A stretch of DNA of 64,000 bases, from the NCBI GenBank assembly GCA_900316995.1, contig ONEZ01000012.1, positions 1 to 64,000 on the forward strand, given 5' to 3'. This DNA comes from an uncultured Bacteroidales bacterium. Lineage in GTDB: Bacteria; Bacteroidota; Bacteroidia; Bacteroidales; Paludibacteraceae. Below, in pieces: positions 9,053 through 17,085 of the stretch (its first letter is position 1; every line of letters starts with the position of its first letter). The notes beneath the pieces were generated by a model. That model searched no databases. It was not told the DNA's origin and saw only the letters and a program-made list of their open reading frames with translations. The position numbers were made by a program, and so were the translations under genes.

Positions 9053-10231
9053 TTATTTGCTTTGTTTGCGCTTTATGAGAGACCTGTAGCGGTCCTCCAC
9101 CTCTGGCATAAGCTTTTTCCATGTGAGGGCAAGATCCTCCTCGGCGTGGTCACACACGCTGTTGTAGAGAGTCTTGTTGTCCATAATCTCTATTATTTTT
9201 AATGCGAACGCCTCTGGCGATGTGTCGTCAACCAAAAAGCCTGACACGTCTTCTTTGATCCCTTTTGCGCACAGTGCCTGGCGCATCATCAGTGAAGGCG
9301 TGCGGTGTACTGCCGCCTCACGTATAACCAGTCCGAATGTATCATAAAGTGACGGGAACAGGAACAGGTCTGCTGCAGCGTAGTATAGTTGCAGGGCTGA
9401 ACGGTCTGATATCTGCCCCTTGTATATCACGCAGTCACGCAAATGGCGTAACCGTATCTTCAGCTTAAGTTCTTCAACCCAATAGCCTGTGCCCACGTAG
9501 AACATCTTGAAACGGTAGCCTCTCTCATGCAGCGTTGTAAGCGCATCAAGTATGAAATCCACACGCTTCTCCTTGATAATCTGCCCTACAAAGAGAAAAC
9601 ACGGAGTGTCATCTTCAACATCAAGCATCTGGCGAGCCTGTTTGCGTAGCATCGGCAGGTCAAGGTCGCTCAAATCATAGTCAATGGCGTTTGACACCAC
9701 CTCAATAGGACCTCTGTAGCCATAGCTGCGCAGCACCTCCTTGACCCCCTCTTGTGGAACCCAGACTTCATCCGCTTCCTCAAAAACACCCACAATACGT
9801 TTTACCATAAGATCTGCCACTCTGTCTGACTTTACAGAACGCAGGAAATCATCGCGATATTTGGAGTGGAATGTGGCCACCACAGGGGCGTTGAATTTTT
9901 TGCCAAGTTTCAATGCTATTCTTCCAGATGTGAAGGGAGAATGGAGATGATAAATTTCAGCCTTGAAATTGAGTATGGGTTGAAACGGCGCCATCCAAAC
10001 TGGCAGCCCCACACGGTACGGAAGACGGAAAATGAGAGGTACGGAGGCTATGTTTTTTACGTGATATGTCACGGGGTAGTCAAAGAAAGGCACCTTTGCA
10101 GTGGCTACGGTAACATCGTGCCCCCTTTCAGAGAGGAGCTTGGCATAGTTTTCAACCACTTGAGCCACACCGTCCTGTATAGGTGGAAAACTCTCGTTGA
10201 AAAGTCCTATTTTAAGTTTGTTATTGTCCAC
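9053..10231 (-). CDS. Glycosyltransferase family 4
   Basis: GT-B fold glycosyltransferase, 392 residues from the GTG at 10231. The N-terminal domain begins IGLFNESFPPIQDGVAQVV, the usual nucleotide-sugar-enzyme opening. The C-terminal domain has LFVGQIIKEKRVDFILDAL and the signature PSLYDTFGLVIREAA (donor-binding region). Products of this family resemble diacylglycerol or phosphatidylinositol glycosyltransferases. The frame is open to a TTG at 10285, but a -7 box lies within that extension (10255-10262), so GTG at 10231 is preferred. It is coupled to the flippase-like gene, pointing to membrane glycolipid synthesis (inference). Confidence 0.82.
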   Translation of the reverse strand: MDNNKLKIGLFNESFPPIQDGVAQVVENYAKLLSERGHDVTVATAKVPFFDYPVTYHVKNIASVPLIFRLPYRVGLPVWMAPFQPILNFKAEIYHLHSPFTSGRIALKLGKKFNAPVVATFHSKYRDDFLRSVKSDRVADLMVKRIVGVFEEADEVWVPQEGVKEVLRSYGYRGPIEVVSNAIDYDLSDLDLPMLRKQARQMLDVEDDTPCFLFVGQIIKEKRVDFILDALTTLHERGYRFKMFYVGTGYWVEELKLKIRLRHLRDCVIYKGQISDRSALQLYYAAADLFLFPSLYDTFGLVIREAAVHRTPSLMMRQALCAKGIKEDVSGFLVDDTSPEAFALKIIEIMDNKTLYNSVCDHAEEDLALTWKKLMPEVEDRYRSLIKRKQSK

Positions 10232-10254
10232 GTGTGACTTGCTGTAGTATCTTG

Positions 10255-10262
10255 CAAAGATA
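10255..10262 (-). promoter_or_regulatory. -7 box of the glycosyltransferase-flippase operon
   Basis: TATCTTTG on the minus strand is a full match to TAnnTTTG and lies about 24 nt before the GTG chosen as start, which argues against the longer reading frame. Confidence 0.6.
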
Positions 10263-10319
10263 CAAAATTGAAAGTGTAATTGCAAATTTATTTGTTTTTG
10301 TCGTTAAGTAAAAAATAAC

Positions 10320-10327
10320 TAAATTTG
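10320..10327 (+). promoter_or_regulatory. -7 box of guaA
   Basis: TAAATTTG lies 31 nt before the ATG at 10358. An earlier in-frame ATG at 10325 overlaps this box, so the later start is favoured. Confidence 0.6.
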
Positions 10328-10357
10328 CAGTTCAAACTAAACACCGCATCTTACATT

Positions 10358-12151
10358 ATGCAGAAAATTGTGATTTTGGACTTTGGCGGGCAGTATGCTC
10401 ACCTTATTGCAAACAGAGTCCGCAGATTAGGAGTGTTTACTGAGATACATTCACCAGCCGCGCCTGTGAGCGAGCTGGAGGGCGCCGCTGGTATAATATA
10501 TAGTGGTGGCCCGTCAAGTGTGTATGATGAGAACGCACCTGAGTACAATCCTGAAATTATAAACATCCCTGTACCTAAGTTAGGTATCTGCTATGGTCAC
10601 CAGTTGATGGCCTCGCAGCTTGGCGGCACTGTAAGGCAGGGCAAGGTGAAGGAGTACGGTATTGCCATGCTTGAGGTTAAGGAGAGTACCCACCCTCTGC
10701 TTGAAGGCATCCCGGCTGAGAGCCAGATGTGGATGAGCCACGGCGATGTGGTGGATAATCTGCCTGAGGGATACCGTATAATTGCATCAACCAAGGATTG
10801 CCCAACCGCAGCTGTTGCTTTTGATGAAAGAAAGCTGTTTGGCATACAGTTCCATCCAGAGGTTACTCACAGTAAGTTTGGTTTGAAACTTCTTGATAAC
10901 TTTATAAATATATGTGGCTGCAAGAGGGAGTGGGATATGAAGAGCTATATGCCTGTAATTACTGAAAAAATCAGGCGTGAGGTAGGCGGCCGTAATGTGT
11001 TCCTTCTTGTCTCAGGTGGTGTTGACAGCACCGTGGCGTTTGTGCTGCTTAACCGTGTGCTTGGTCCAGACCGTGTGCTCGGTTTGCACATTGATAACGG
11101 TATGATGCGTTTGGGTGAGAGCAGCCAGATTATGGATTTCCTCAAGGCTGAGGGTATGAATAATCTGCGTGTGGTTGATGCGTCAGAGGAGTTTCTTGGT
11201 GATTTGAAGGGTATTACAGCTCCTGAACAGAAGCGTAAACTTATAGGCGCCCGTTTCCTCAAGGTTAAGGATGCCGAGATGCAGAAACTAAATCTTGATC
11301 CTCAGAAATGGATGATTGCTCAAGGTACCATCTACCCTGACACTATTGAGAGTGGCGGCACTAAGAACGCTGACCTTATAAAGACTCACCATAACCGTGT
11401 TAAAGAGGTTATGGATCTGATGGCTCAGGGGCTTTTGCTTGAGCCTCTTGCTGATTTGTACAAAGATGAGGTTCGTATGCTTGGTGAGGAGCTGGGCATA
11501 CCTAAGAGTCTTGTTTGGCGTCATCCGTTCCCTGGTCCGGGTTTGGGTGTGCGTCTGCTTTGCAGCGATGCGACCGGTACGTTTGCTTCAAATGGTGATA
11601 TCGCAGGACTTGATGCATATCTCAAGGATAACGGCATAGACGGAACTGCGCTGCCAATAAAGAGTGTGGGCGTGCAGGGTGATGGCAGAACATACGCCCA
11701 GCCGTTCCTTATCACTACTGGCAGTGTATCTTGGAAGGAGTGTGAGAAGTTCAGCACTGAGATTACCAACCGTTTCCGTGAACTTAACCGTGTTATATGG
11801 CAGGTGGGTGCTGTGAGTGCTGAGGCTCCTAAGGCGTGCGTGCAGTATGCGGAGCGCCAGAACTTTGACACTTTGCGCAAGTTTGACAATATATGTACGG
11901 AGTTCCTTCTCAAATATGATTTATACCAGTCTATATGGCAGATGCCGGTGGTGCTTCTTCCGCTAACTGTTGGTGGCAAGCCTGCTGTGGTTATGCGCCC
12001 TGTGAACAGTACTGAGGCTATGACTGCGAATTTTGCCTGCATAGACCGTGCGCTTCTATCTGAGCTTTGGTCCGCTCTTGAGCAGGATGGCGCCGGGGCC
12101 TTATGGTATGATATCACCCATAAACCTCCTGGCACAATAGAGTGGGAATGA
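10358..12151 (+). CDS. guaA: GMP synthase (glutamine-hydrolysing)
   Basis: Converts XMP to GMP using glutamine and ATP, the last step of guanine nucleotide synthesis. The N-terminal class I glutamine amidotransferase has the nucleophile motif GICYGHQ and the later FHPE pair (QFHPEVTH). The ATP pyrophosphatase domain carries the P-loop SGGVDST (about residue 220) and GTIYPDTIESGG. The C-terminal dimerisation domain ends in PPGTIEWE, as in true GMP synthases. Length is 597 residues, roughly 70 more than the common bacterial form; the extra sequence lies in the C-terminal half (around GTFASNGDIAGLDAYLKDNG), resembling long-form enzymes. It stands alone on its own promoter. Confidence 0.95.
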   Translation: MQKIVILDFGGQYAHLIANRVRRLGVFTEIHSPAAPVSELEGAAGIIYSGGPSSVYDENAPEYNPEIINIPVPKLGICYGHQLMASQLGGTVRQGKVKEYGIAMLEVKESTHPLLEGIPAESQMWMSHGDVVDNLPEGYRIIASTKDCPTAAVAFDERKLFGIQFHPEVTHSKFGLKLLDNFINICGCKREWDMKSYMPVITEKIRREVGGRNVFLLVSGGVDSTVAFVLLNRVLGPDRVLGLHIDNGMMRLGESSQIMDFLKAEGMNNLRVVDASEEFLGDLKGITAPEQKRKLIGARFLKVKDAEMQKLNLDPQKWMIAQGTIYPDTIESGGTKNADLIKTHHNRVKEVMDLMAQGLLLEPLADLYKDEVRMLGEELGIPKSLVWRHPFPGPGLGVRLLCSDATGTFASNGDIAGLDAYLKDNGIDGTALPIKSVGVQGDGRTYAQPFLITTGSVSWKECEKFSTEITNRFRELNRVIWQVGAVSAEAPKACVQYAERQNFDTLRKFDNICTEFLLKYDLYQSIWQMPVVLLPLTVGGKPAVVMRPVNSTEAMTANFACIDRALLSELWSALEQDGAGALWYDITHKPPGTIEWE

Positions 12152-12250
12152 TTTTGTAAGCGGACTGTAAGGAGGCTTTGCCGAGCGTAGCTAAATCCTC
12201 ATGACCGAACGAAGTGAGGGAATAGTGTACCAGTATTTAAACTTTTTACT

Positions 12251-12258
12251 TATCTTTG
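12251..12258 (+). promoter_or_regulatory. -7 box of the DUF1573 gene
   Basis: TATCTTTG lies about 50 nt before the coding start. The preceding 12152-12240 is non-coding and carries short imperfect hairpins and the 13-mer CGAACGAAGTGAG, which recurs inverted at 43056-43068. Confidence 0.6.
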
Positions 12259-12308
12259 CGTCCAATAAAGGAAAAACAAGGAAATATTAACATTAAAACA
12301 TGATAGAA

Positions 12309-12716
12309 ATGAAAGCTAAAGTATTCTTTTTGAGCATTCTTATGGCTGTTTCAGCTGCAGTCTTCGCTCAGGACAACCAGAACATTGAATTTGTAGAGCG
12401 TGTTCATGACTTTGGTCAGATTCAAGAAGATGGCGGTAGAGTAACCACCACATTTGAGTTTACTAACACAAGCAAGAAACCTGTAACTCTTGATAATGTT
12501 CAGGCTTCATGCGGTTGCACCACACCTCAATGGTCAAAAGAGGCTATCGCCCCTAAGAAGAAAGGTTTTATCAATGTAACCTATAACCCAGCCGGCCGTC
12601 CAGGTAGCTTCACTAAAAGCATCACTGTTAAATATCATGACGCTTCAGAGGAGACCAAGACTATTGTTCTTAACATCAAGGGTGAGGTTATACCTAAGGC
12701 AAAGCCTGCAAACTAA
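12309..12716 (+). CDS. Exported DUF1573 protein
   Basis: The 135-residue protein has a clear signal peptide (MKAKVFFLSILMAVSAAVFA, cleavage after AQ) and one DUF1573 domain, an Ig-like beta-sandwich related to ASH/MSP domains. The conserved features VHDFGQI, FTNTSKKPVTL and the ASCGCTTP cysteine pair are present. These proteins are abundant and periplasmic or cell-surface in Bacteroidetes, but their role is not established. A second in-frame ATG exists at 12300; the later one gives a better signal peptide. A strong terminator follows, so it is monocistronic. Confidence 0.85.
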   Translation: MKAKVFFLSILMAVSAAVFAQDNQNIEFVERVHDFGQIQEDGGRVTTTFEFTNTSKKPVTLDNVQASCGCTTPQWSKEAIAPKKKGFINVTYNPAGRPGSFTKSITVKYHDASEETKTIVLNIKGEVIPKAKPAN

Positions 12717-12741
12717 ACTTGCTTAAAACGACGTTAAATTA

Positions 12742-12773
12742 AGAGAATGGCTTTTTAGTCATTCTCTTTTTTT
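12742..12773 (+). terminator. Intrinsic terminator after the DUF1573 gene
   Basis: AGAGAATGGCT pairs with AGTCATTCTCT around a short T loop and is followed by seven T. The sequence is close to the pfp terminator and to the ends of the IS at 3-1905. Confidence 0.85.
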
Positions 12774-12827
12774 GTGGGTTCGGTAAAAATATGTAAATTT
12801 ACGGAGTAAAGTAAAACATATTGTGCC

Positions 12828-13913
12828 ATGGAGCATGTAGAGAATAATAGTGAATATAAGGGACTCACTGTAAATAAGGGTATTACACAACCACCTACAG
12901 TGAATCCGTATCTTGTAAAGAGACGTAAGAAACAGCAGTACAGTGTGTCTGAGTTTGTGGAGGGTATTGAGAAGGGGAATGTATCCATTCTCTCACAGGC
13001 TGTGACTATGGTTGAAAGCACTAATCCTGATCACTACAAGATTGCGCAGGAAATTATTGAGAAGTGTCTGCCTCTGGCGGGTCACTCTATAAGAATAGGT
13101 ATAACAGGTGTGCCTGGGGCTGGCAAGAGTACATTTATTGAGGCTCTTGGTATGCAGCTGGTTAATCAGGGTAAGAAACTTGCGGTGCTTGCCATAGACC
13201 CGAGCAGCGGCCTTTCAAAGGGTAGTATATTGGGTGACAAGACCAGAATGGAGTCACTCTCTGTAAGTCAGGATGCTTTCATCCGCCCTTCTCCATCGGC
13301 GGGCTCACTTGGCGGTGTGGCACGTAAGACTCGTGAAACCATTGTGCTGTGCGAGGCTGCCGGTTATAATAATGTGTTTATTGAGACAGTGGGTGTTGGA
13401 CAGTCAGAAACAGCTGTACACTCCATGGTTGATTTCTTTCTGCTTATTCAGATTACTGGCGCCGGCGATGAGCTGCAGGGCATAAAACGCGGCATTATGG
13501 AGATGGCTGACGCTATCATAATTAACAAGGCTGAAGGTAATAATCTGGAGAAGGCCAAATTATCACAGGCTCAGTACAGGAACGCCCTTCATCTTTTCCC
13601 TGCTCATGAGAGCGGCTGGAATCCTGAGGTTATGCTTTGCTCTGCATTCCACAATACTGGTATTACCGAGATATGGGAGATGATAGACCGCTATTTCAAC
13701 CATACAAGGGGTAACGGCTACTTTGACATCAAGCGTCGTCGCCAGACTCAGTACTGGATGACAGAGACCATTGATGAGGCTCTTAAGAACCATTTTTACC
13801 GTGATCCTGAGATTGAGGTTCTCCTTGAAGAGTACCGCAAGAAGGTGATTAATGATGAGATAAGCTCCTTTGTGGCTGCTAACAGACTACTGGATAAATA
13901 CTTTAATAAATAA
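12828..13913 (+). CDS. meaB: Methylmalonyl-CoA mutase-associated GTPase MeaB
   Basis: G3E-family GTPase that protects and reloads cobalamin-dependent methylmalonyl-CoA mutase, supporting propionate/succinate metabolism. GVPGAGKST (Walker A, residues 94-102), AIDPSSGLSKGSILGDKTRM, ETVGVGQSE and NKAEG (NKxD position) are all visible. A C-terminal helical extension (about residues 300-361) serves dimerisation in the family. Length is 361 residues, slightly longer than typical because of an N-terminal tail. The mutase genes are not in the window. A weak -7 box (TAAATTTA, 12794-12801) lies upstream, and an Lrp regulator follows after 6 nt in the same operon. Confidence 0.92.
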   Translation: MEHVENNSEYKGLTVNKGITQPPTVNPYLVKRRKKQQYSVSEFVEGIEKGNVSILSQAVTMVESTNPDHYKIAQEIIEKCLPLAGHSIRIGITGVPGAGKSTFIEALGMQLVNQGKKLAVLAIDPSSGLSKGSILGDKTRMESLSVSQDAFIRPSPSAGSLGGVARKTRETIVLCEAAGYNNVFIETVGVGQSETAVHSMVDFFLLIQITGAGDELQGIKRGIMEMADAIIINKAEGNNLEKAKLSQAQYRNALHLFPAHESGWNPEVMLCSAFHNTGITEIWEMIDRYFNHTRGNGYFDIKRRRQTQYWMTETIDEALKNHFYRDPEIEVLLEEYRKKVINDEISSFVAANRLLDKYFNK

Positions 13914-13919
13914 CTGGTT

Positions 13920-14378
13920 ATGGCAAAGGCTAATTTGGATGAACTTGATTACAAGATACTTAGTATACTTTCTAAAAACGCAAAGACTCCGTATCTTGAG
14001 ATAGCGCGTATGTGTAATGTGTCTGGAGCCGCCATACACCAGCATATCCAGCAGCTTACTCAGACTGGAGTGATAAAGGGTAGTGAGTTCATTCTCTCAC
14101 CTGTGAAGGTGGGCTTCAATACGTGTGCCTTCATAGGCGTCATGCTGAACGGCGAGAGCACTCCGCAGGAGGTTATAGAGGAGTTCAAAAAGGTTCCTGA
14201 GGTGGTGGAGTGTCACTTCACCTCAGGCAAGTACTCCTTGTTCATGAAGGTGTACGCAGAGGATAATGTGGAGCTCCTTACCCTTATTCAAACCAAGATC
14301 CAGACCATCAAGGGCGTAAGCCACACAGAGACCCTCATCTCCCTTAATGAGGAGTTCCGCAGAACAATCAAATTATAA
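13920..14378 (+). CDS. Lrp/AsnC family transcriptional regulator
   Basis: The 152-residue protein has an N-terminal winged helix (LDELDYKILSILSKNAKTPY, then EIARMCNVSGAAIHQHIQQL as recognition helix) and a C-terminal AsnC/RAM ligand-binding domain (about residues 70-145). Members are octameric regulators responding to amino acids or related small molecules. It is cotranscribed with meaB (6-nt gap), so it may respond to metabolites of branched-chain amino acid or propionate metabolism (inference). No autoregulatory operator is evident. Confidence 0.9.
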   Translation: MAKANLDELDYKILSILSKNAKTPYLEIARMCNVSGAAIHQHIQQLTQTGVIKGSEFILSPVKVGFNTCAFIGVMLNGESTPQEVIEEFKKVPEVVECHFTSGKYSLFMKVYAEDNVELLTLIQTKIQTIKGVSHTETLISLNEEFRRTIKL

Positions 14379-14402
14379 TTTGATTATGGAGCTTTAGCGA
14401 CA

Positions 14403-14448
14403 GTGCGCTTCTGCGCACCGTGCGAAGCACGAAAGGCATCGAAGATGC
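14403..14448. repeat. Three consecutive mini-hairpins in the lrp/DUF5686 intergenic region
   Basis: GTGCGC-ttct-GCGCAC (14403-14418), CGTGC-gaa-GCACG (14419-14431) and GCATC-gaa-GATGC (14436-14448) follow one another almost without spacing. There is no T tract. The region resembles small palindromic intergenic repeats. Confidence 0.6.
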
Positions 14449-14464
14449 TATAAAACATGGAATA

Positions 14465-14508
14465 GTATCATTGAACTTCCAGTTTTAGAACTGGAAGTTC
14501 AATGATAC
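14465..14508. repeat. Perfect 18-bp inverted repeat across the stop codon of the DUF5686 gene
   Basis: Arms 14465-14482 and 14491-14508 are exactly complementary around an 8-nt loop that contains the stop codon (14485-14487). One arm encodes the last residues VSLNFQF. No T tract follows on either strand. It lies between two convergent genes and could act as a bidirectional transcript end. Confidence 0.8.
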
Positions 14509-17013
14509 GCGTACACCGTTCTTCCAGATGTTAGGGTGGTCAAGGAAGTTGATACGGCGCACGTAGTCTACACGTAGAATCTTGAAGATATTGTCAATAC
14601 CTACGCTAAACTCCATATACGGCTCATGCCAGTCCATGGCGTAAGTGCCTTCCGGGAATGCAAGCAAGTCTGAATTGTACATAGGGTTGTTCTTGGGAGA
14701 GAGGTGCCCCCAGAACATCTTGAATCCAAATACTTCTCGTAGTCCAAGTTTCTTTATCCCAGGTATAAAGTTAAATAGTATGCTTGTATTAAGACCAAGG
14801 TCTATAGATGCATAGTTGTCTGCCACAAACTCAAGCGGGTTCACCTGGCTGAATGACTCCTCCATAACTGTGAATGATGTGTTAGAATTTGGCATCATGA
14901 GGTATGGGTATGCCGTGCCGCCAGTCCATATCTTACCAGCTTTAACGTAAAGGTCAATACGTCCGTATGCATTTAGGAAGAAACGTTGCAAGTATTTGAA
15001 CTCTGTTTTCTGGTATCCGTACTCCGCTCCAAGCCAACCAGCAAAACATGCCTTGTGCGTAAGCTCAAATACGGGGTGTGGGTTCTTTATGTTAAAGCGG
15101 TATATGCGGCCTTGAACAATCTTCTCATGCGGAGCATAGCGTAGCTTTATGCCAAGTTCATGGTTATGCAGCATATTGTAGTTCTGATACAGCCCGTCTC
15201 CAACCGTCTTCCTAAATACAAGGCTCCCTGTAGATTCCTGCAGTTCATACAAAACCCATGGTTGCACAGAGAAACCGCTACGGCTCTCAAATGTATAAGT
15301 GAGTTTACCTTGGGTGTAGTACATCATGTTATAAACAGACATACGCTTTATGGAGTAGAAGAGGTTGTCGGCCAGTGTCCCTGCCGGCTGCTCGCCCACT
15401 GTTCTTATATCAGATTCAGCTGAAAGCTGTATAGAGTGTATGGGATATTCACGTGGATGATATTTCTTCTCATTGAAAGAGTACTCCATCCAGCCACCGT
15501 ATTTCATTCTCTGGTCTCCAAAACCGTATGCCATATATCCTCCCACAAAGAAGTGTGGGTTCAGGTTAGCAGTGGTCTCGCCGCACATTTTCAGGCGGAA
15601 TCCCTCAATGGCGCTACCGCTAAACATTGAATAAACAGGGCCTATGTCAAACTTGCTTACCTTATCGGTTCTTATGTATCCCTTTATAAGGGTCTCGGCT
15701 ATCCACATAATGCCTTTAACCACTGGATTCTTTTGTAGTTTGCTTATGAGAGTGGTCATCTTGCTCTCATTAAAGGAGAGTGAGTCTGTACGATGCGCCT
15801 GCCAGTAGGTGCTGTCTCGTGTCTCTGCATCGCGCAGTACAAGTTCAGATCCCACAATCTTACGCATAATGGAGTCATTAGGCTCGTTGAATTTGTAGTT
15901 AGAGAATGTGCGGTTACGCTGAACGTAGAAACTCTGTGTGCCTCTTACTGCTGCAAGCTCTGAGATTAGTTTGTCATCGGTGAGCTCCATTATACCCTGC
16001 TCATTCTTCTTGAATGTCTGTTCAATATGCAGGCCGTCAATATAGTTTATGTTTGTATTGCGAGGTATGTCAATATTAACATCTTTTACTGCGAGTGTGG
16101 CTGAATCTACTGTGACAAACCCCATGAAGCCGTAGTTGGCAGAGTTGAACGGTGTGAACCCAAGTGTAATGTACTTGGTGCTGTCAACAGCCACCGTGTC
16201 TTTTATAAAAAATTTGTAGAAGTCAGGAGCCATGGGGGAGAGAGGTCCCACAAATGGCTTGAAACCTATCATTACGCTGTTATTGTATATGTCAACTTCA
16301 CCGAACAATTCTGTCATGTAAGAGTCCATCCACTCGTCGCCAAATATGGTTTCGTCAAGCCCCTGATTACTCTTGCCGTTGACAATCTGCTTCCTGTCCT
16401 TAGGGTTCTGACGGTAGTACTGAGTCATGGTCTTCTCCTTCATAGATACGAGCAATGTCTTCTTTCCGCTTAGAATTGACGTGTCAGACTGTTGTGTGAT
16501 GTCTGTTATTCCCAATGATTTAGAAAGTTTGGGGGAGAAGTCTGTGAGTCCGAGTACAGTTTTTTCGTATGCGTCGCGCTGATAGTATTTATTGCTCTCA
16601 ATGCGGTTGTCTTTCTTTTCAGCTATTATACGGCGTATTAGATCAACTGCGGGATTATTCTTTTTTGAGTATGATTTTTTTGCTGTAACCTGAACTTCTG
16701 CCAGTTGGTAGTCTGCCGGCTTCATTTTCACGTTTATGCTTCTGCCTGATGCGTAATTGCGCAGGTGTACGGTCTTGGTCTCATATCCCAGATAGTTGAA
16801 TATAAGGCTCTGATTAGATTCCGCATTGATGGAGAAGCGCCCGTCAATATCTGTTTCATCGCCGTAAAGCGTACCCTCTATCTGTATGGAGATAAACGGA
16901 AGTTCTTCTCCTGTTATGGAGTCGGTGACCAAGCCTGTGTAGGTATCGGCGAATGAGACGCCTGCACAGATACAGCAAAATACAATTAACAGAAGAAATT
17001 TTAGCTTGTTCAA
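14485..17013 (-). CDS. DUF5686 outer-membrane protein with carboxypeptidase-like regulatory domain
   Basis: The roughly 842-residue protein has a signal peptide (NKLKFLLLIVFCCICAGVSFA), then a CarboxypepD_reg-like beta-sandwich (about 20-105: YTGLVTDSITGEELPFISI) and a long DUF5686 region (about 115-842) rich in alternating aromatic beta-strands. The C-terminal phenylalanine (LNFQF) is the usual barrel-assembly signal. It is probably an outer-membrane barrel linked to transport or assembly, but the role is unknown. The frame is open to an ATG at 17070, which lies upstream of the -7 box at 17036-17043, so the TTG at 17013 is the likely start. It is divergent from the DUF748 gene. Confidence 0.82.
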   Translation of the reverse strand: MNKLKFLLLIVFCCICAGVSFADTYTGLVTDSITGEELPFISIQIEGTLYGDETDIDGRFSINAESNQSLIFNYLGYETKTVHLRNYASGRSINVKMKPADYQLAEVQVTAKKSYSKKNNPAVDLIRRIIAEKKDNRIESNKYYQRDAYEKTVLGLTDFSPKLSKSLGITDITQQSDTSILSGKKTLLVSMKEKTMTQYYRQNPKDRKQIVNGKSNQGLDETIFGDEWMDSYMTELFGEVDIYNNSVMIGFKPFVGPLSPMAPDFYKFFIKDTVAVDSTKYITLGFTPFNSANYGFMGFVTVDSATLAVKDVNIDIPRNTNINYIDGLHIEQTFKKNEQGIMELTDDKLISELAAVRGTQSFYVQRNRTFSNYKFNEPNDSIMRKIVGSELVLRDAETRDSTYWQAHRTDSLSFNESKMTTLISKLQKNPVVKGIMWIAETLIKGYIRTDKVSKFDIGPVYSMFSGSAIEGFRLKMCGETTANLNPHFFVGGYMAYGFGDQRMKYGGWMEYSFNEKKYHPREYPIHSIQLSAESDIRTVGEQPAGTLADNLFYSIKRMSVYNMMYYTQGKLTYTFESRSGFSVQPWVLYELQESTGSLVFRKTVGDGLYQNYNMLHNHELGIKLRYAPHEKIVQGRIYRFNIKNPHPVFELTHKACFAGWLGAEYGYQKTEFKYLQRFFLNAYGRIDLYVKAGKIWTGGTAYPYLMMPNSNTSFTVMEESFSQVNPLEFVADNYASIDLGLNTSILFNFIPGIKKLGLREVFGFKMFWGHLSPKNNPMYNSDLLAFPEGTYAMDWHEPYMEFSVGIDNIFKILRVDYVRRINFLDHPNIWKNGVRVSLNFQF

Positions 17014-17035
17014 AACGGGTACGTTTAATTGAGTG

Positions 17036-17066
17036 CAAAAATAACATTTTTTTTTCACTATCTTTG
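17036..17066. promoter_or_regulatory. Divergent promoters for the DUF5686 and DUF748 genes
   Basis: TATTTTTG on the minus strand (17036-17043) serves the DUF5686 gene and TATCTTTG on the plus strand (17059-17066) serves the DUF748 gene. The two boxes are only 15 bp apart, so each promoter's -33 region overlaps the other's transcribed start. Confidence 0.6.
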
Positions 17067-17085
17067 TCACCTAAATAAAAACATT

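Noticed and set aside
11521-12135. 204-codon frame antisense to guaA
   Set aside because: It is a shadow of the conserved guaA coding sequence without independent support.
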